Assembly: GCA_040266995.1 (NCBI GenBank)
Contig: JAWRHV010000023.1
Span: forward strand, 62,001 to 126,000
Source of the DNA: UBA4312 sp040266995
GTDB lineage: Bacteria; Bacillota_I; Bacilli_A; Erysipelotrichales; Erysipelotrichaceae
Length of the DNA: 64,000 bases
Reading direction: 5' to 3'
Shown here piece by piece: positions 25,534 to 34,060 of the stretch (positions are counted from its first letter, which is position 1; the number at the start of each line of letters is the position of its first letter). A model generated the notes under the pieces. It was given only the letters and a program-made list of their open reading frames with translations, searched no databases and was not told where the DNA came from. A program made the translations under genes and the position numbers.

Positions 25534-26719
25534 ATTCTTTTACGATTTCAACACCATCCGGATTTCCGACGATCGAAGTGAAATAATCGGCAATCCATTG
25601 TTTGGTCATATCTTCACCCTTTGTGACTGTACAATAATGGCTGGCTGCCAGATCATCGGTCCACTGCTCGATCGTATAGACTTTATAATTCTGATAATTG
25701 GCATCATACCAGGTTATCGTCGGCGTAAACTTAACATCGGAAAAGCTTGTTTCCTTGGTCCTGAAATTATAGGACAAGCAGAAACTCGGCATACCCCCGA
25801 CCATATTTTCGTTGTGATCCTGCGAGCTCAGGAAATTGCCGACCGAATAATAGCACAACGTATCCTGGTTTTGACCATGAATGATTTCTACCGGCTGGAC
25901 CACATGCGGATGGCCGCCAATGATAACCTCCACACCCAGTTCATTTAACAGTTCGGCATAATATTTCTGTTCTTCGTTCGGTATGGTTTCATACTCTACG
26001 CCCCAGTGCATCGATACGATCTGGATATCGCTGACTTCTTTCAGTTTTTCCATGTCGCTTCGGATCTTGTCTTCCTCAATCAGATTAATCAGCCATTCAT
26101 AGCCTTCCGGTAGTTCAAATCCATTGAGCCCGTATGTATAACTGGCCAGACCGACCCGGATCCCGTTCATCTCCACGACCGTCGGGATCTCTGATTCCTC
26201 TTTCGAAGTATAAGAACCTGTGACCGTCAGCTGCGGATCGTGCTCCTTGATATAGTTCAGATTTGCCAGGACACCTTGGACACCCCGGTCAAATGTATGA
26301 TTGGAGCATAAAGATAACCAGTTAAACCCGGCATGCGCAATGGAATCGTTAAATTCAGTCGGTCCGTTAAAGACCGGATAGCCGCTGTATTCAAGTTCCT
26401 GGCCGGCACAGATCGTCTCATAGTTGATATAGTTCAAATCACTTTTTTCTGTATACTCCTTGATGGGATCGTAAATATCGTCATAGTTGCCATCTTCATC
26501 ATACGCGAAGATCACATCGTGTAAAAGATTATCCCCTACCCCCATAAAACGGAAGGAGCCGATTTGGTCTTGTTCTGCTGCGGTTTCCTCCTTCTTTTCT
26601 TTTTTCTCTTTTACTACGGGTTTCTCTTCTTTTTCCAGATGTGTATAAATCAGATAACCATCCAGGCCGATACACGCGATCAAGAGAACACTGAGTATAC
26701 CTATCAGTACTTTCTTCAT
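25532..26719 (-). CDS. CapA-family protein
   Basis: A 395-residue protein with an N-terminal membrane segment (residues 4-25), a Lys/Glu linker, and a CapA/PgsA metallophosphoesterase-like domain showing MGVGDNLLHD, CSNHTFDRG, MHWGVEYE and GGHPHVVQPVE. Family members act in poly-gamma-glutamate capsules, but many stand alone with unknown roles. No pgs or cap genes are nearby. The start has TATGAT 11 bases upstream and no clear SD. Confidence 0.85.
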   Translation of the reverse strand: MKKVLIGILSVLLIACIGLDGYLIYTHLEKEEKPVVKEKKEKKEETAAEQDQIGSFRFMGVGDNLLHDVIFAYDEDGNYDDIYDPIKEYTEKSDLNYINYETICAGQELEYSGYPVFNGPTEFNDSIAHAGFNWLSLCSNHTFDRGVQGVLANLNYIKEHDPQLTVTGSYTSKEESEIPTVVEMNGIRVGLASYTYGLNGFELPEGYEWLINLIEEDKIRSDMEKLKEVSDIQIVSMHWGVEYETIPNEEQKYYAELLNELGVEVIIGGHPHVVQPVEIIHGQNQDTLCYYSVGNFLSSQDHNENMVGGMPSFCLSYNFRTKETSFSDVKFTPTITWYDANYQNYKVYTIEQWTDDLAASHYCTVTKGEDMTKQWIADYFTSIVGNPDGVEIVKE

Positions 26720-26792
26720 AGTTTTAAGGTATCATAGCTTACTCGTTCGAACAAACTGAAAGTTCGGTATTTTCTTTTTTATGGAAATCTCT

Positions 26793-26798
26793 TATAGT
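26793..26798 (+). promoter_or_regulatory. -10 element six bases before the start of the C39-like peptidase gene
   Basis: TATAGT (26793-26798), then AAATCC, then ATG at 26805. It fixes the start and suggests a leaderless mRNA. Confidence 0.5.
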
Positions 26799-26804
26799 AA
26801 ATCC

Positions 26805-27419
26805 ATGAAACGTTTGATCCTTTTGATCCTGTTTCTGTTCTGTCCGGTTCTGATCATCCTGGTCGGTGATCTGCTTTTGATCGGCATACCCGAAAAGGAT
26901 ACAAAGAAAACAAAAGGTAAGATTGCCAATATGATCCGGAATCCCGATCCCGTTGAAATACAGCCAGGCAATGAATGTGGCGCTTATTCCAGCGCCTATG
27001 TACGAAGATTCTGGGGCGATGCTATAAAGGGAAAGGATCTATACCGGACGATGCCGACCATGTATAATGGCGGGATTCTTCCGAAACACCTGAAACGCTC
27101 CCTGCAGCAGAATGGTTTTGATGTGGCTTATCGGAAGGGAACGATCCAATCTTTGAAACGGCAGATCGATCTGGGACAACCTGTTATCGTGTTGACCCGA
27201 ACCTTTGAAAACAGCCGTTATCTGCACTATACAACGATCGTAGGCTATGATCCGGACTATTTATACATATCGGATTCCTTTCATCCGCTGATAAACAGTC
27301 CACACACATACTATAACCGAAAAATATCCTATGAAAATTTTCAAAAGATATGGAAAACCAACTTCTTCTATATGCCTTTTTATAAAAATACCTTTTTTGC
27401 CATCAAAAAAGCGGATTGA
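26805..27419 (+). CDS. C39-like cysteine peptidase, secreted or membrane-anchored
   Basis: A 204-residue protein starting with a strongly hydrophobic signal/anchor (KRLILLILFLFCPVLIILVG). The mature part is a peptidase C39_2-type papain fold with the catalytic Cys in GNECGAYSSA and the His in LHYTTIVGYD. A longer reading from an ATG at 26781 would add eight hydrophilic residues, but the promoter lies inside that extension. Substrate unknown. Single gene. Confidence 0.75.
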   Translation: MKRLILLILFLFCPVLIILVGDLLLIGIPEKDTKKTKGKIANMIRNPDPVEIQPGNECGAYSSAYVRRFWGDAIKGKDLYRTMPTMYNGGILPKHLKRSLQQNGFDVAYRKGTIQSLKRQIDLGQPVIVLTRTFENSRYLHYTTIVGYDPDYLYISDSFHPLINSPHTYYNRKISYENFQKIWKTNFFYMPFYKNTFFAIKKAD

Positions 27420-27429
27420 CCGCTTTTTT
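27405..27429. terminator. Bidirectional terminator
   Basis: AAAAAAGCGG pairs with CCGCTTTTTT, between the convergent C39-like and ROK genes. Confidence 0.85.
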
Positions 27430-27430
27430 T

Positions 27431-28306
27431 TCATAGTAAACTGGCACCAATCAGTCCTGCATCATCCGAAAACTCTGCCATCTTGTATTTCAGGTACTCT
27501 GGTTTTATATAATACTGTTTCGCTTTTTCAAAGACCATATGTACAAAATCCGGATTGAAAATGGCAATGCTGCCACCGACCACATAGATTTCCGGATCGA
27601 TGACACAACCGACATTGGCAATTCCCTTAGCTGCCACATCCGCCGTTCTTTCGATTAAAGCGGCGGCCTTCGGGTCGTTCTGATGCCATAACGCAAACAG
27701 TTCTTCCGCGGACATCGGGCGGCCGAAGGTTTCCTGGGCAAGTACAGATAATCCATATCCTCCGCACTGTTCATTCAAACTGCCGGGATTGGTTCCTTTA
27801 TGATGATGCGGGTCTTCGTTGACGATCATATTGTAGATTTCACCAGCGCAAGTACTGATGCCATTGATCAATTCATTCCGGAAGATATACGCTCCGCCAA
27901 AACCGGTGGACATTGTCACATAAAAAACAGACTCACAGCCCTTTCCGGCTCCTAACACCGCCTCGGCCAGGCCGGCTACGTTGGCATCGTTGGACATGAC
28001 GGTCGGTAGTCCGGTTTGGTTCTGAAAGAATTCCACGATAGGAAAATTATCCCACCCGACAAGATTCGGCGGATCCAGAATCAGCCCCTTCTTAGCATCC
28101 AGCGGTCCCGGGCAGCCGATACCGATCCGATGGATCGGTTGGGGGAAATCTTGTATAAACGCAATGACCGGTTCCAGATTCTGTGCCGCATCCTTCGCTT
28201 TATCGTTTGGGGATTTATAATATTGTACCCTTTTGTGTGCTTTATCAAAGATCGCACAGCGGATATTTGTTCCTCCGATATCGATTCCGACTGTATACAT
28301 TTTCAT
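27431..28306 (-). CDS. ROK-family sugar kinase
   Basis: A 291-residue ROK kinase. It has the N-terminal phosphate motif IDIGGTNIRCAIFD, the catalytic Asp in MSNDANVAGLAEA and the glycine motif GFGGAYI. The usual ROK zinc motif CxCGxxGCxE is degraded to NEQCGGYGLSVL, leaving one of the three cysteines. It phosphorylates a hexose or amino sugar, glucose being the common guess but not proven. SD AAAGGAGA. Confidence 0.82.
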   Translation of the reverse strand: MKMYTVGIDIGGTNIRCAIFDKAHKRVQYYKSPNDKAKDAAQNLEPVIAFIQDFPQPIHRIGIGCPGPLDAKKGLILDPPNLVGWDNFPIVEFFQNQTGLPTVMSNDANVAGLAEAVLGAGKGCESVFYVTMSTGFGGAYIFRNELINGISTCAGEIYNMIVNEDPHHHKGTNPGSLNEQCGGYGLSVLAQETFGRPMSAEELFALWHQNDPKAAALIERTADVAAKGIANVGCVIDPEIYVVGGSIAIFNPDFVHMVFEKAKQYYIKPEYLKYKMAEFSDDAGLIGASLL

Positions 28307-28361
28307 TCTCTCCTTTTTCCCTATTATTTCATGACCCTCTTTTTCTTTTCAAGTGGATAAA

Positions 28362-28391
28362 TTGACGAAGAATCTCTTTTCTTCTTATAAT
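28362..28391 (+). promoter_or_regulatory. Promoter of the FAD oxidoreductase/[2Fe-2S] reductase pair
   Basis: TTGACG (28362-28367), an 18-base spacer, and TATAAT (28386-28391). Confidence 0.65.
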
Positions 28392-28418
28392 ACCTATAAT
28401 AAAAAAAGGAGAACTCCT

Positions 28419-29969
28419 ATGGATTTTTATAAAGAAAAATATGATGTAGTCGTGATCGGAGGCGCTTTAGCCGGTATGAGCTGCGCGATGAAGCTGGCAT
28501 CCGAAGGAAAATCCGTCCTGATTTTGGAAAGGCACAATCTGCCTGGTGGTCTGGCAACTTCTTTTGTACGCAATGGTGTGGAAATGGAAGCCACCCTTCA
28601 TGAGATGATGTCGATCGGACCGGAGGATAAACCCCTCTTTATCCGGGAATATCTGGAACAGATGGGTGTGAAGATCAACTGGCTGCGTGTACCGGAGGCT
28701 TATGGCCTGTTATCCCCACAGGACAATATTGACATTGAGATACATGCCGGACGCAGAGACGATGGTACATGGATCTGTGCCGATGAAATCGATGCACAAT
28801 ATCCGGGAACCAAAGACGAGATCAACCGGCTGCTGGAGACATGTAAGTCGGTCTATGAATCGGTCTTATTCTTAAACGAACATAGTGCTTCCAAACTCAC
28901 ATTGCTGCTGAAACACGAGCCGTTGACAAAGACGGCCGGATACAGTGCCAAGGAAGTCATTGACAAGGCATTTCATCTGCCTAAGGATGTTGTCCATATC
29001 CTGTCCGCCTACTGGATCTATGTCGGGGTACCTATATCCAATCTGCCCTTTACCATCTATTCTTTTCTGATGGCGGACTATTTATTGGGAGGAAGCTACG
29101 TTGCCAAAGGCTTCTCTCATGAAATGTCGGTGGCCATGGCCGAAAAATGTGAAGAGCTGGGTGTACAGTTTGAATATTGCCAGGAGGTCACAAAGATCCT
29201 GGTCAAAGAGAATCACGTATATGGTGTTCGTACCAAGCGAGGCGACCAAATCTATTGCGATGCGGTGGCCTGCGCGCCGTATCCGAATGTCACTTACGCG
29301 AAAATGATCGAACCGCAAAGCGAAGTACCTGTAAAAGCTATAAAATATGCCAATGCGATGCCGATGGGTGTCACCTGCTTCTCGGTAGTCATGCAGTTAG
29401 ACGCTAGACCGGAGGATCTCCATATCAACCGATATTCCGTATTTTCCTCCAACATCCCGTTCGATACGGATGTTTTCTGGGAACAAGGAAAACAATTAGG
29501 CGGCTGGTCCAATCTGACGACCATCTGTCTAAACTATGCCAATCCGGATGGTGTTCCACAAGGAAAAACCTCCCTGTCCATCACCTACCTGCCGGTATCC
29601 GATCCTTTTATGGATGTCAAGGTAGATGACTATCAGACGATGAAGCGAAGGATCGCCAAGGAAATGATCGAACAGGTCAGCGCTTATCTGGGTGTGGATC
29701 TGCTGGATCACATCGAGGAGATTGAAATCGAATCCCCGATGACCATTGCTCATTTTGCCAATGCGTACCGTGGTGGAATCTACGGCTACCAGCATTCAAT
29801 GAACAATTCGGTGGTTGCGCGTTTAGAAGATGTCGAGAAAGAACAGTGGATCAAGGGTCTGGTAGGCTGTGCCAGCCATCAGCTGGTAGGCGATGGTATG
29901 GCATGCAATATCAACAATGGAAAAATTGCCGCTAAACTCATCATGGAATCTTTAAAGGAGGGACGATAA
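28419..29969 (+). CDS. CrtI/retinol-saturase-like FAD oxidoreductase
   Basis: A 516-residue flavoprotein of the phytoene-desaturase superfamily. The dinucleotide fold (VVVIGGALAGMSCAMKLASEG) has GxAxxG in place of GxGxxG. The second signature LERHNLPGGLATSF follows, and near the C-terminus is GCASHQLVGDGMACNINNGKIAA. It should oxidise or saturate a C-C bond in a hydrophobic substrate that cannot be named. The start was chosen at the ATG with AAAGGAG upstream. It is followed after one base by a flavin/[2Fe-2S] reductase, its likely electron partner. Confidence 0.75.
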   Translation: MDFYKEKYDVVVIGGALAGMSCAMKLASEGKSVLILERHNLPGGLATSFVRNGVEMEATLHEMMSIGPEDKPLFIREYLEQMGVKINWLRVPEAYGLLSPQDNIDIEIHAGRRDDGTWICADEIDAQYPGTKDEINRLLETCKSVYESVLFLNEHSASKLTLLLKHEPLTKTAGYSAKEVIDKAFHLPKDVVHILSAYWIYVGVPISNLPFTIYSFLMADYLLGGSYVAKGFSHEMSVAMAEKCEELGVQFEYCQEVTKILVKENHVYGVRTKRGDQIYCDAVACAPYPNVTYAKMIEPQSEVPVKAIKYANAMPMGVTCFSVVMQLDARPEDLHINRYSVFSSNIPFDTDVFWEQGKQLGGWSNLTTICLNYANPDGVPQGKTSLSITYLPVSDPFMDVKVDDYQTMKRRIAKEMIEQVSAYLGVDLLDHIEEIEIESPMTIAHFANAYRGGIYGYQHSMNNSVVARLEDVEKEQWIKGLVGCASHQLVGDGMACNINNGKIAAKLIMESLKEGR

Positions 29970-29970
29970 T

Positions 29971-31158
29971 ATGAAGGTCAATGTTTTTTTTAAAGATGTT
30001 CTCGGTTCCTCCCGTGTCATAAAGGAACGTCGTCATCGGATCGAAGAGGCAGATCCAAACATGATCTACGATGACCCGATCAACGAGATGGCCCACCAGC
30101 TGCATCCGGATCAAACCCATGTCAAGGTAACAGCTGTCAAGGATGTATCTCCGAGCGCACGCACGATCACATTTACAGCGGACCAGAATGATATATTGCC
30201 ACCCTTTCAGTGTGGACAATACGTATCTTTAGAGCTTGAAATCGACGGAACGCTGACAACCCGGCCCTATTCCATCAGCTCAGCGCCGTTTCAGGCCCGG
30301 GAGGTGGATCAACCCTTCTTTGAGATCACCGTTCGCAACGGAAAAAAAGGACAAGGCTTTGCCAGCTGCTGGTTATATGACAACGTAAAGCCGGGGGATA
30401 CCTTTATTGCCCATCTTCCGTTTGGCCAATTCTATGTGGAACCCTTACGCGATTCCAAACATATTGTTGGCTTAGCTGGTGGATCCGGGATCACACCCTT
30501 TTATTCCATGGCCAAAGAGATCGAACACGGTTCGCTGGATGTAGATCTGACCATCCTTTATGGATCGGTGTCCACTCGTGATATCATCCTCAAGGAACAG
30601 CTGGAAGCCATCCAGAGTCCACGTGTACGCATTATCCATGTCATCAGCGATCAACCGGAGTATCCGGGAGAAAAGGGATTCTTGACCGCCCGGCTTATTG
30701 AAAAATATGCGCATAAGGATTCAACCTTCTTTGTGTGCGGTCCTCTGCCGATGTACCGCTTTGTGTATAAAGAACTGAAAAAACTGCAGGTACCGGATAA
30801 ACGGATCCGGATGGAAGTATTCGGAGCGCCTGTCAATATCATGCAGGAAGACGGATATCCGCTGGATATGCAGCCGCAGACATTCCGTTTGTTGGTCGTT
30901 CGCGGGATCCATGAAGATGTGATCGAAGCCAAGAGCACAGAGCCTTTAGCCGTCGCATTGGAAAGAGCCGCCATTAAAAACCATACACGCTGCCGAAGCG
31001 GGGCATGTGGAGCTTGTCGCTGTAAATTGATTTCCGGCAAGGTGTTTATTCCTTCCACCGGAGATGGGCGGCGAGCAGCTGACAAACAGTACAGCTATGT
31101 CCATGCCTGCTCTACATATCCATTAAGCGATTGCACGATTAAAATTCCGATCTTATAA
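29971..31158 (+). CDS. FAD/NAD(P) ferredoxin-reductase-type protein with C-terminal [2Fe-2S]
   Basis: A 395-residue electron-transfer protein. After about 50 variable residues comes an FNR-like FAD domain (TRPYSISSAP), an NAD(P) domain (GLAGGSGITPFYSMA, VCGPLPMYRFV), and a plant-type [2Fe-2S] domain with CRSGACGACRCKL and a distal Cys in VHACST. This order matches NAD(P)H-oxidising reductases such as those of oxygenase or Hcr systems. It begins one base after the upstream stop, so the two genes form an operon and probably one redox system. Confidence 0.85.
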   Translation: MKVNVFFKDVLGSSRVIKERRHRIEEADPNMIYDDPINEMAHQLHPDQTHVKVTAVKDVSPSARTITFTADQNDILPPFQCGQYVSLELEIDGTLTTRPYSISSAPFQAREVDQPFFEITVRNGKKGQGFASCWLYDNVKPGDTFIAHLPFGQFYVEPLRDSKHIVGLAGGSGITPFYSMAKEIEHGSLDVDLTILYGSVSTRDIILKEQLEAIQSPRVRIIHVISDQPEYPGEKGFLTARLIEKYAHKDSTFFVCGPLPMYRFVYKELKKLQVPDKRIRMEVFGAPVNIMQEDGYPLDMQPQTFRLLVVRGIHEDVIEAKSTEPLAVALERAAIKNHTRCRSGACGACRCKLISGKVFIPSTGDGRRAADKQYSYVHACSTYPLSDCTIKIPIL

Positions 31159-31160
31159 AA

Positions 31161-31180
31161 AAACCGGCTTTAGCCGGTTT
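31161..31180. terminator. Bidirectional terminator
   Basis: AAACCGGCT pairs with AGCCGGTTT between convergent genes. Confidence 0.8.
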
Positions 31181-31737
31181 TATTCGTAGGATGGGCGTGG
31201 CTGTGACTGGTTTTCCTGCCAGTACTCCATAGCCAATTCATACATAACTTCATCAATATCCTCTTCTTCATATTCCAGTGCATCTTCATAAAAATCATCA
31301 TAATGCGCTTGAGCATAATCCTCGGCTGTCGGATACTGGTCCACTTCCTTATCCCGTGCCTGTTCAAATCGTTCCCACTTTTCATACGCAGCCTGCGCAT
31401 TGATACACCAGATCTTTTCTCCGTTCTTTTCCTCCATATGAGGCAGCCCGTCATCATCCCAATACAGTTTGTTGATCCGCTGCACTTTCGTGACTTTGCC
31501 GTTTCGTACGCGAACCATCAATACACGTTCGCCCTGGATCTTCCATATATATACATTATTCTTATAAGAGGTATGCTTGCCACAAAGCGTTTCATCGATA
31601 TCTTGTTCCGGCATTCCTTCATAGGGAACCTCTTGTGAAGTTCTTGTTTCTGTTGTAGTGACCTGGGCAGTTGTTTGTTCATAACCGACACAACCAATCA
31701 ACAACCAAAGAACGCATGCCCATTGAAACCATTTCAT
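31180..31737 (-). CDS. Lipoprotein of unknown function
   Basis: A 185-residue protein starting MKWFQWACVLWLLIGC, a signal peptide with lipobox LIGC. The mature part is hydrophilic and ends in an acidic helical region (EEEDIDEVMYEL). The start is placed at 31737, not further upstream, because a -10 element lies exactly six bases before it and the extra upstream codons have no signal-peptide character. No family recognised. Confidence 0.65.
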   Translation of the reverse strand: MKWFQWACVLWLLIGCVGYEQTTAQVTTTETRTSQEVPYEGMPEQDIDETLCGKHTSYKNNVYIWKIQGERVLMVRVRNGKVTKVQRINKLYWDDDGLPHMEEKNGEKIWCINAQAAYEKWERFEQARDKEVDQYPTAEDYAQAHYDDFYEDALEYEEEDIDEVMYELAMEYWQENQSQPRPSYE

Positions 31738-31743
31738 ATCTTT

Positions 31744-31749
31744 AGTATA
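31744..31749 (-). promoter_or_regulatory. -10 element six bases before the lipoprotein start
   Basis: Minus strand TATACT, then AAAGAT, then ATG. No SD is present, so the message is likely leaderless. Confidence 0.55.
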
Positions 31750-31822
31750 CACGAAAAGATGAAAAACAGATAAAAACATCTTGATAAACAAAAATATTTT
31801 ATCGTTTTTCGATATATTTTTA

Positions 31823-31851
31823 TTGACTTTCAAAATATTGAATGTTACCAT
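31823..31851 (+). promoter_or_regulatory. Promoter of the DUF2975/HTH/DUF4173 operon
   Basis: TTGACT (31823-31828), a 17-base spacer and TACCAT (31846-31851), followed by a strong SD before the ATG at 31871. Confidence 0.6.
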
Positions 31852-31870
31852 CACGGTGGAGGTACTACTT

Positions 31871-32332
31871 ATGAATTCAAAAATTGTTACTTTCACAAAA
31901 ACATGTCTGGATATTATTTTTGTTCTCAGTATACTTGGAACCCTGGCATGCCCTTACCTGATCAAACTCTATGCGATGCATCAAAGGACCAACCAATATG
32001 CTCGTATAGGTCATAATTATGTTCTTTTATGTATATTATTTACCATTGCGGGCTTTTTGGGGATCTTGATTCTCTTTGAGCTTAGAAAGATGATGAAATC
32101 CGTACAGAAAGAAGACTGTTTTGTCTATGAAAACGTAACGAGTTTAAAAAAAATGGGAACCTATGCGTTTCTGATTTCCATCGATATGAGCTTACGTGTC
32201 TTTACCTACATAACCCCTTCTATTTTATTGATCGTCTTTACGTTTCTGATTGCCGGGCTTTTCAGCAAAGTGCTGGCTCTGGTCTTTGAACAGGCAGTCC
32301 AGTATAAGCTGGAAAACGATATGACAATCTAG
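31871..32332 (+). CDS. DUF2975 membrane protein (YoaS-like)
   Basis: A 153-residue protein with about four membrane segments (around 12-34, 53-77, 98-120, 122-143). Its pattern and its pairing with a tiny XRE regulator match the Bacillus YoaS/YozG pair. The start was chosen after GGTGGAGGT rather than an upstream ATG. Function unknown. The regulator gene begins 14 bases after the stop. Confidence 0.75.
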   Translation: MNSKIVTFTKTCLDIIFVLSILGTLACPYLIKLYAMHQRTNQYARIGHNYVLLCILFTIAGFLGILILFELRKMMKSVQKEDCFVYENVTSLKKMGTYAFLISIDMSLRVFTYITPSILLIVFTFLIAGLFSKVLALVFEQAVQYKLENDMTI

Positions 32333-32346
32333 TGGAGGTGACATTT

Positions 32347-32562
32347 ATGGCTATTATCGTAAATTTGGATGTCATGATGGCAAAAAGAAAGATCGGTTTG
32401 TCCGAACTGGCGGAGCGTGTAAACATCACCAACGCCAATTTATCCATTTTGAAAAACAATCGGGCCAAAGCCGTACGTTTCAGCACTCTGGATGCCATCT
32501 GTAAGGAACTAAACTGCCAGGTCGGTGACATTCTTGAATATGTACCGGATGAAAAGGAGTGA
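32347..32562 (+). CDS. Small XRE regulator (YozG-like)
   Basis: A 71-residue Cro/C1-type helix-turn-helix protein with no other domain. GLSELAERVNITNANLSILKNN (abbreviated) is the HTH, and the end NCQVGDILEYVPDE is typical of this subfamily. SD GTGGAGGTG. It usually travels with a DUF2975 membrane protein, as here, and may be held or controlled by it (inference). Confidence 0.85.
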   Translation: MAIIVNLDVMMAKRKIGLSELAERVNITNANLSILKNNRAKAVRFSTLDAICKELNCQVGDILEYVPDEKE

Positions 32563-32566
32563 TCGA

Positions 32567-34036
32567 ATGAACCAAAAAAAGGAAGCGGTAGTCCCGCAGC
32601 CCCCTGTCTTTACTATAAAAAATGAAAGAATGGAAAACTTCCATCGTTTCGGAACGGCCAGTCTGCTCTTTGCGGGCTTATATATCCTGTGCTTGTATCA
32701 GAACCCTCACGGTATCCTTTACCCGATTTTTATGGGTGGCACATTGTATTTGATGAAACGCGTGGCCCGAAAGGATACATATACAAAAATGGATTGGTTT
32801 TATACACTCTCCCTAATGGTCCTTTCTGTCTGTAAGTGTATGATCCTTTCGGTGCCTATGCAGTTTGCGGATACGCTGGCTATCGGATGTCTTTGGATCG
32901 GTTACATTCTGCATATGTATACAGATATGGTTCAGTGGTCTATCGGACAGAAGAGCCTGGCCTTGATCAAAATGGCCGGACAGTTGATCGTTCGGTGCAT
33001 GCAGCCATTATTTTCTCTATTTGGTGTATTTCATACACTTAATTTTAATAAAAAAGAGATTATTGTTCCGGTTGTTATCGGTTTGATGACTGCCTTCCCT
33101 TTGGTGGGAATCATCTTGGTGCTGTTGACATCGGCTGATGCCGTATTTGATTCCATGGTTCATTCCATGATCCGTCTGATATTCATACCGGAGGATATCG
33201 GGAATATCCTGCAAATTCTGTGGACCTTTATCGCTATGTATATCCTGTTTTTTGACATACACATGGTTGTTCAAAACATACCGGATAAAAAGCAGGAAAA
33301 ACGGACCCTCTACAGCTCCATTACCGCCATTACCACATCCAGTGTCCTGGCGGTGGTCTACATTGCGTTCAGCTGTATTCAGATCGTGTATTTATTTATC
33401 GGAAATATGAAGTTACCGGATGGTTATACCTATGCGCAGTATGTGCATGAAGGCTTCTATGAGCTATTGGCAGTCAGTCTTATCAATCTTGTGCTGGTGC
33501 TTATATGTAAAGAGATCTTTAAGCCCTCCAGGATCCTCAATGGACTGCTGACGATCATCTGCCTGTGTACAGGCATTATGATTGCTTCCAGCGCTCTTCG
33601 GATGAGTATGTATATCCAGTCCTATCATCTGACCTTCCTGCGCTTGTTTGTGTTATGGTTTCTGTTTGTTCTCAGCATTTGGATCGTACTGACAACCATT
33701 CACATCTATCGATCAGATCTGCCGTTATTACGATATGGGATGATTGCCATAACTCTGTGCTGGATCGGATTTCATCTGATCCGTCCGGAATACCAAATTG
33801 CCCGCTATGATCTCTCTCACAGACAGGATGTACCGGTTTATGAAGATTCCATGGATACATATCTTCTTTACCTGTCCGAAGATGCCGTAGATGCCTTCGA
33901 CATGAACAGTGACATCGGAAAGGAGTATGCTCGTATCCACGCAAACCAACAACCTTCCACGCTTCTGCAGAAGATCCGAACCTTTAACTTTTCCCAAGCG
34001 CACGCCAACCGCATCTTTCACAAATTGAACCCCTGA
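32567..34036 (+). CDS. DUF4173/DUF4153-type polytopic membrane protein
   Basis: A 489-residue protein with roughly 10-12 membrane segments and an N-terminal cytosolic stub. The arrangement and the late block AVDAFDMNSDIGKEYARIH fit DUF4173 proteins. The start follows AAGGAGTGATCGA, right after the regulator gene (4 bases), giving a three-gene cassette. Function unknown. Confidence 0.7.
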   Translation: MNQKKEAVVPQPPVFTIKNERMENFHRFGTASLLFAGLYILCLYQNPHGILYPIFMGGTLYLMKRVARKDTYTKMDWFYTLSLMVLSVCKCMILSVPMQFADTLAIGCLWIGYILHMYTDMVQWSIGQKSLALIKMAGQLIVRCMQPLFSLFGVFHTLNFNKKEIIVPVVIGLMTAFPLVGIILVLLTSADAVFDSMVHSMIRLIFIPEDIGNILQILWTFIAMYILFFDIHMVVQNIPDKKQEKRTLYSSITAITTSSVLAVVYIAFSCIQIVYLFIGNMKLPDGYTYAQYVHEGFYELLAVSLINLVLVLICKEIFKPSRILNGLLTIICLCTGIMIASSALRMSMYIQSYHLTFLRLFVLWFLFVLSIWIVLTTIHIYRSDLPLLRYGMIAITLCWIGFHLIRPEYQIARYDLSHRQDVPVYEDSMDTYLLYLSEDAVDAFDMNSDIGKEYARIHANQQPSTLLQKIRTFNFSQAHANRIFHKLNP

Positions 34037-34055
34037 GATCATAGTCTCAGGGGTT
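34028..34055. terminator. Terminator between DUF4173 and radical SAM genes
   Basis: AACCCCTGAGA pairs with TCTCAGGGGTT. The T-rich tail is on the plus strand, but both convergent genes end here. Confidence 0.8.
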
Positions 34056-34060
34056 CTTTC

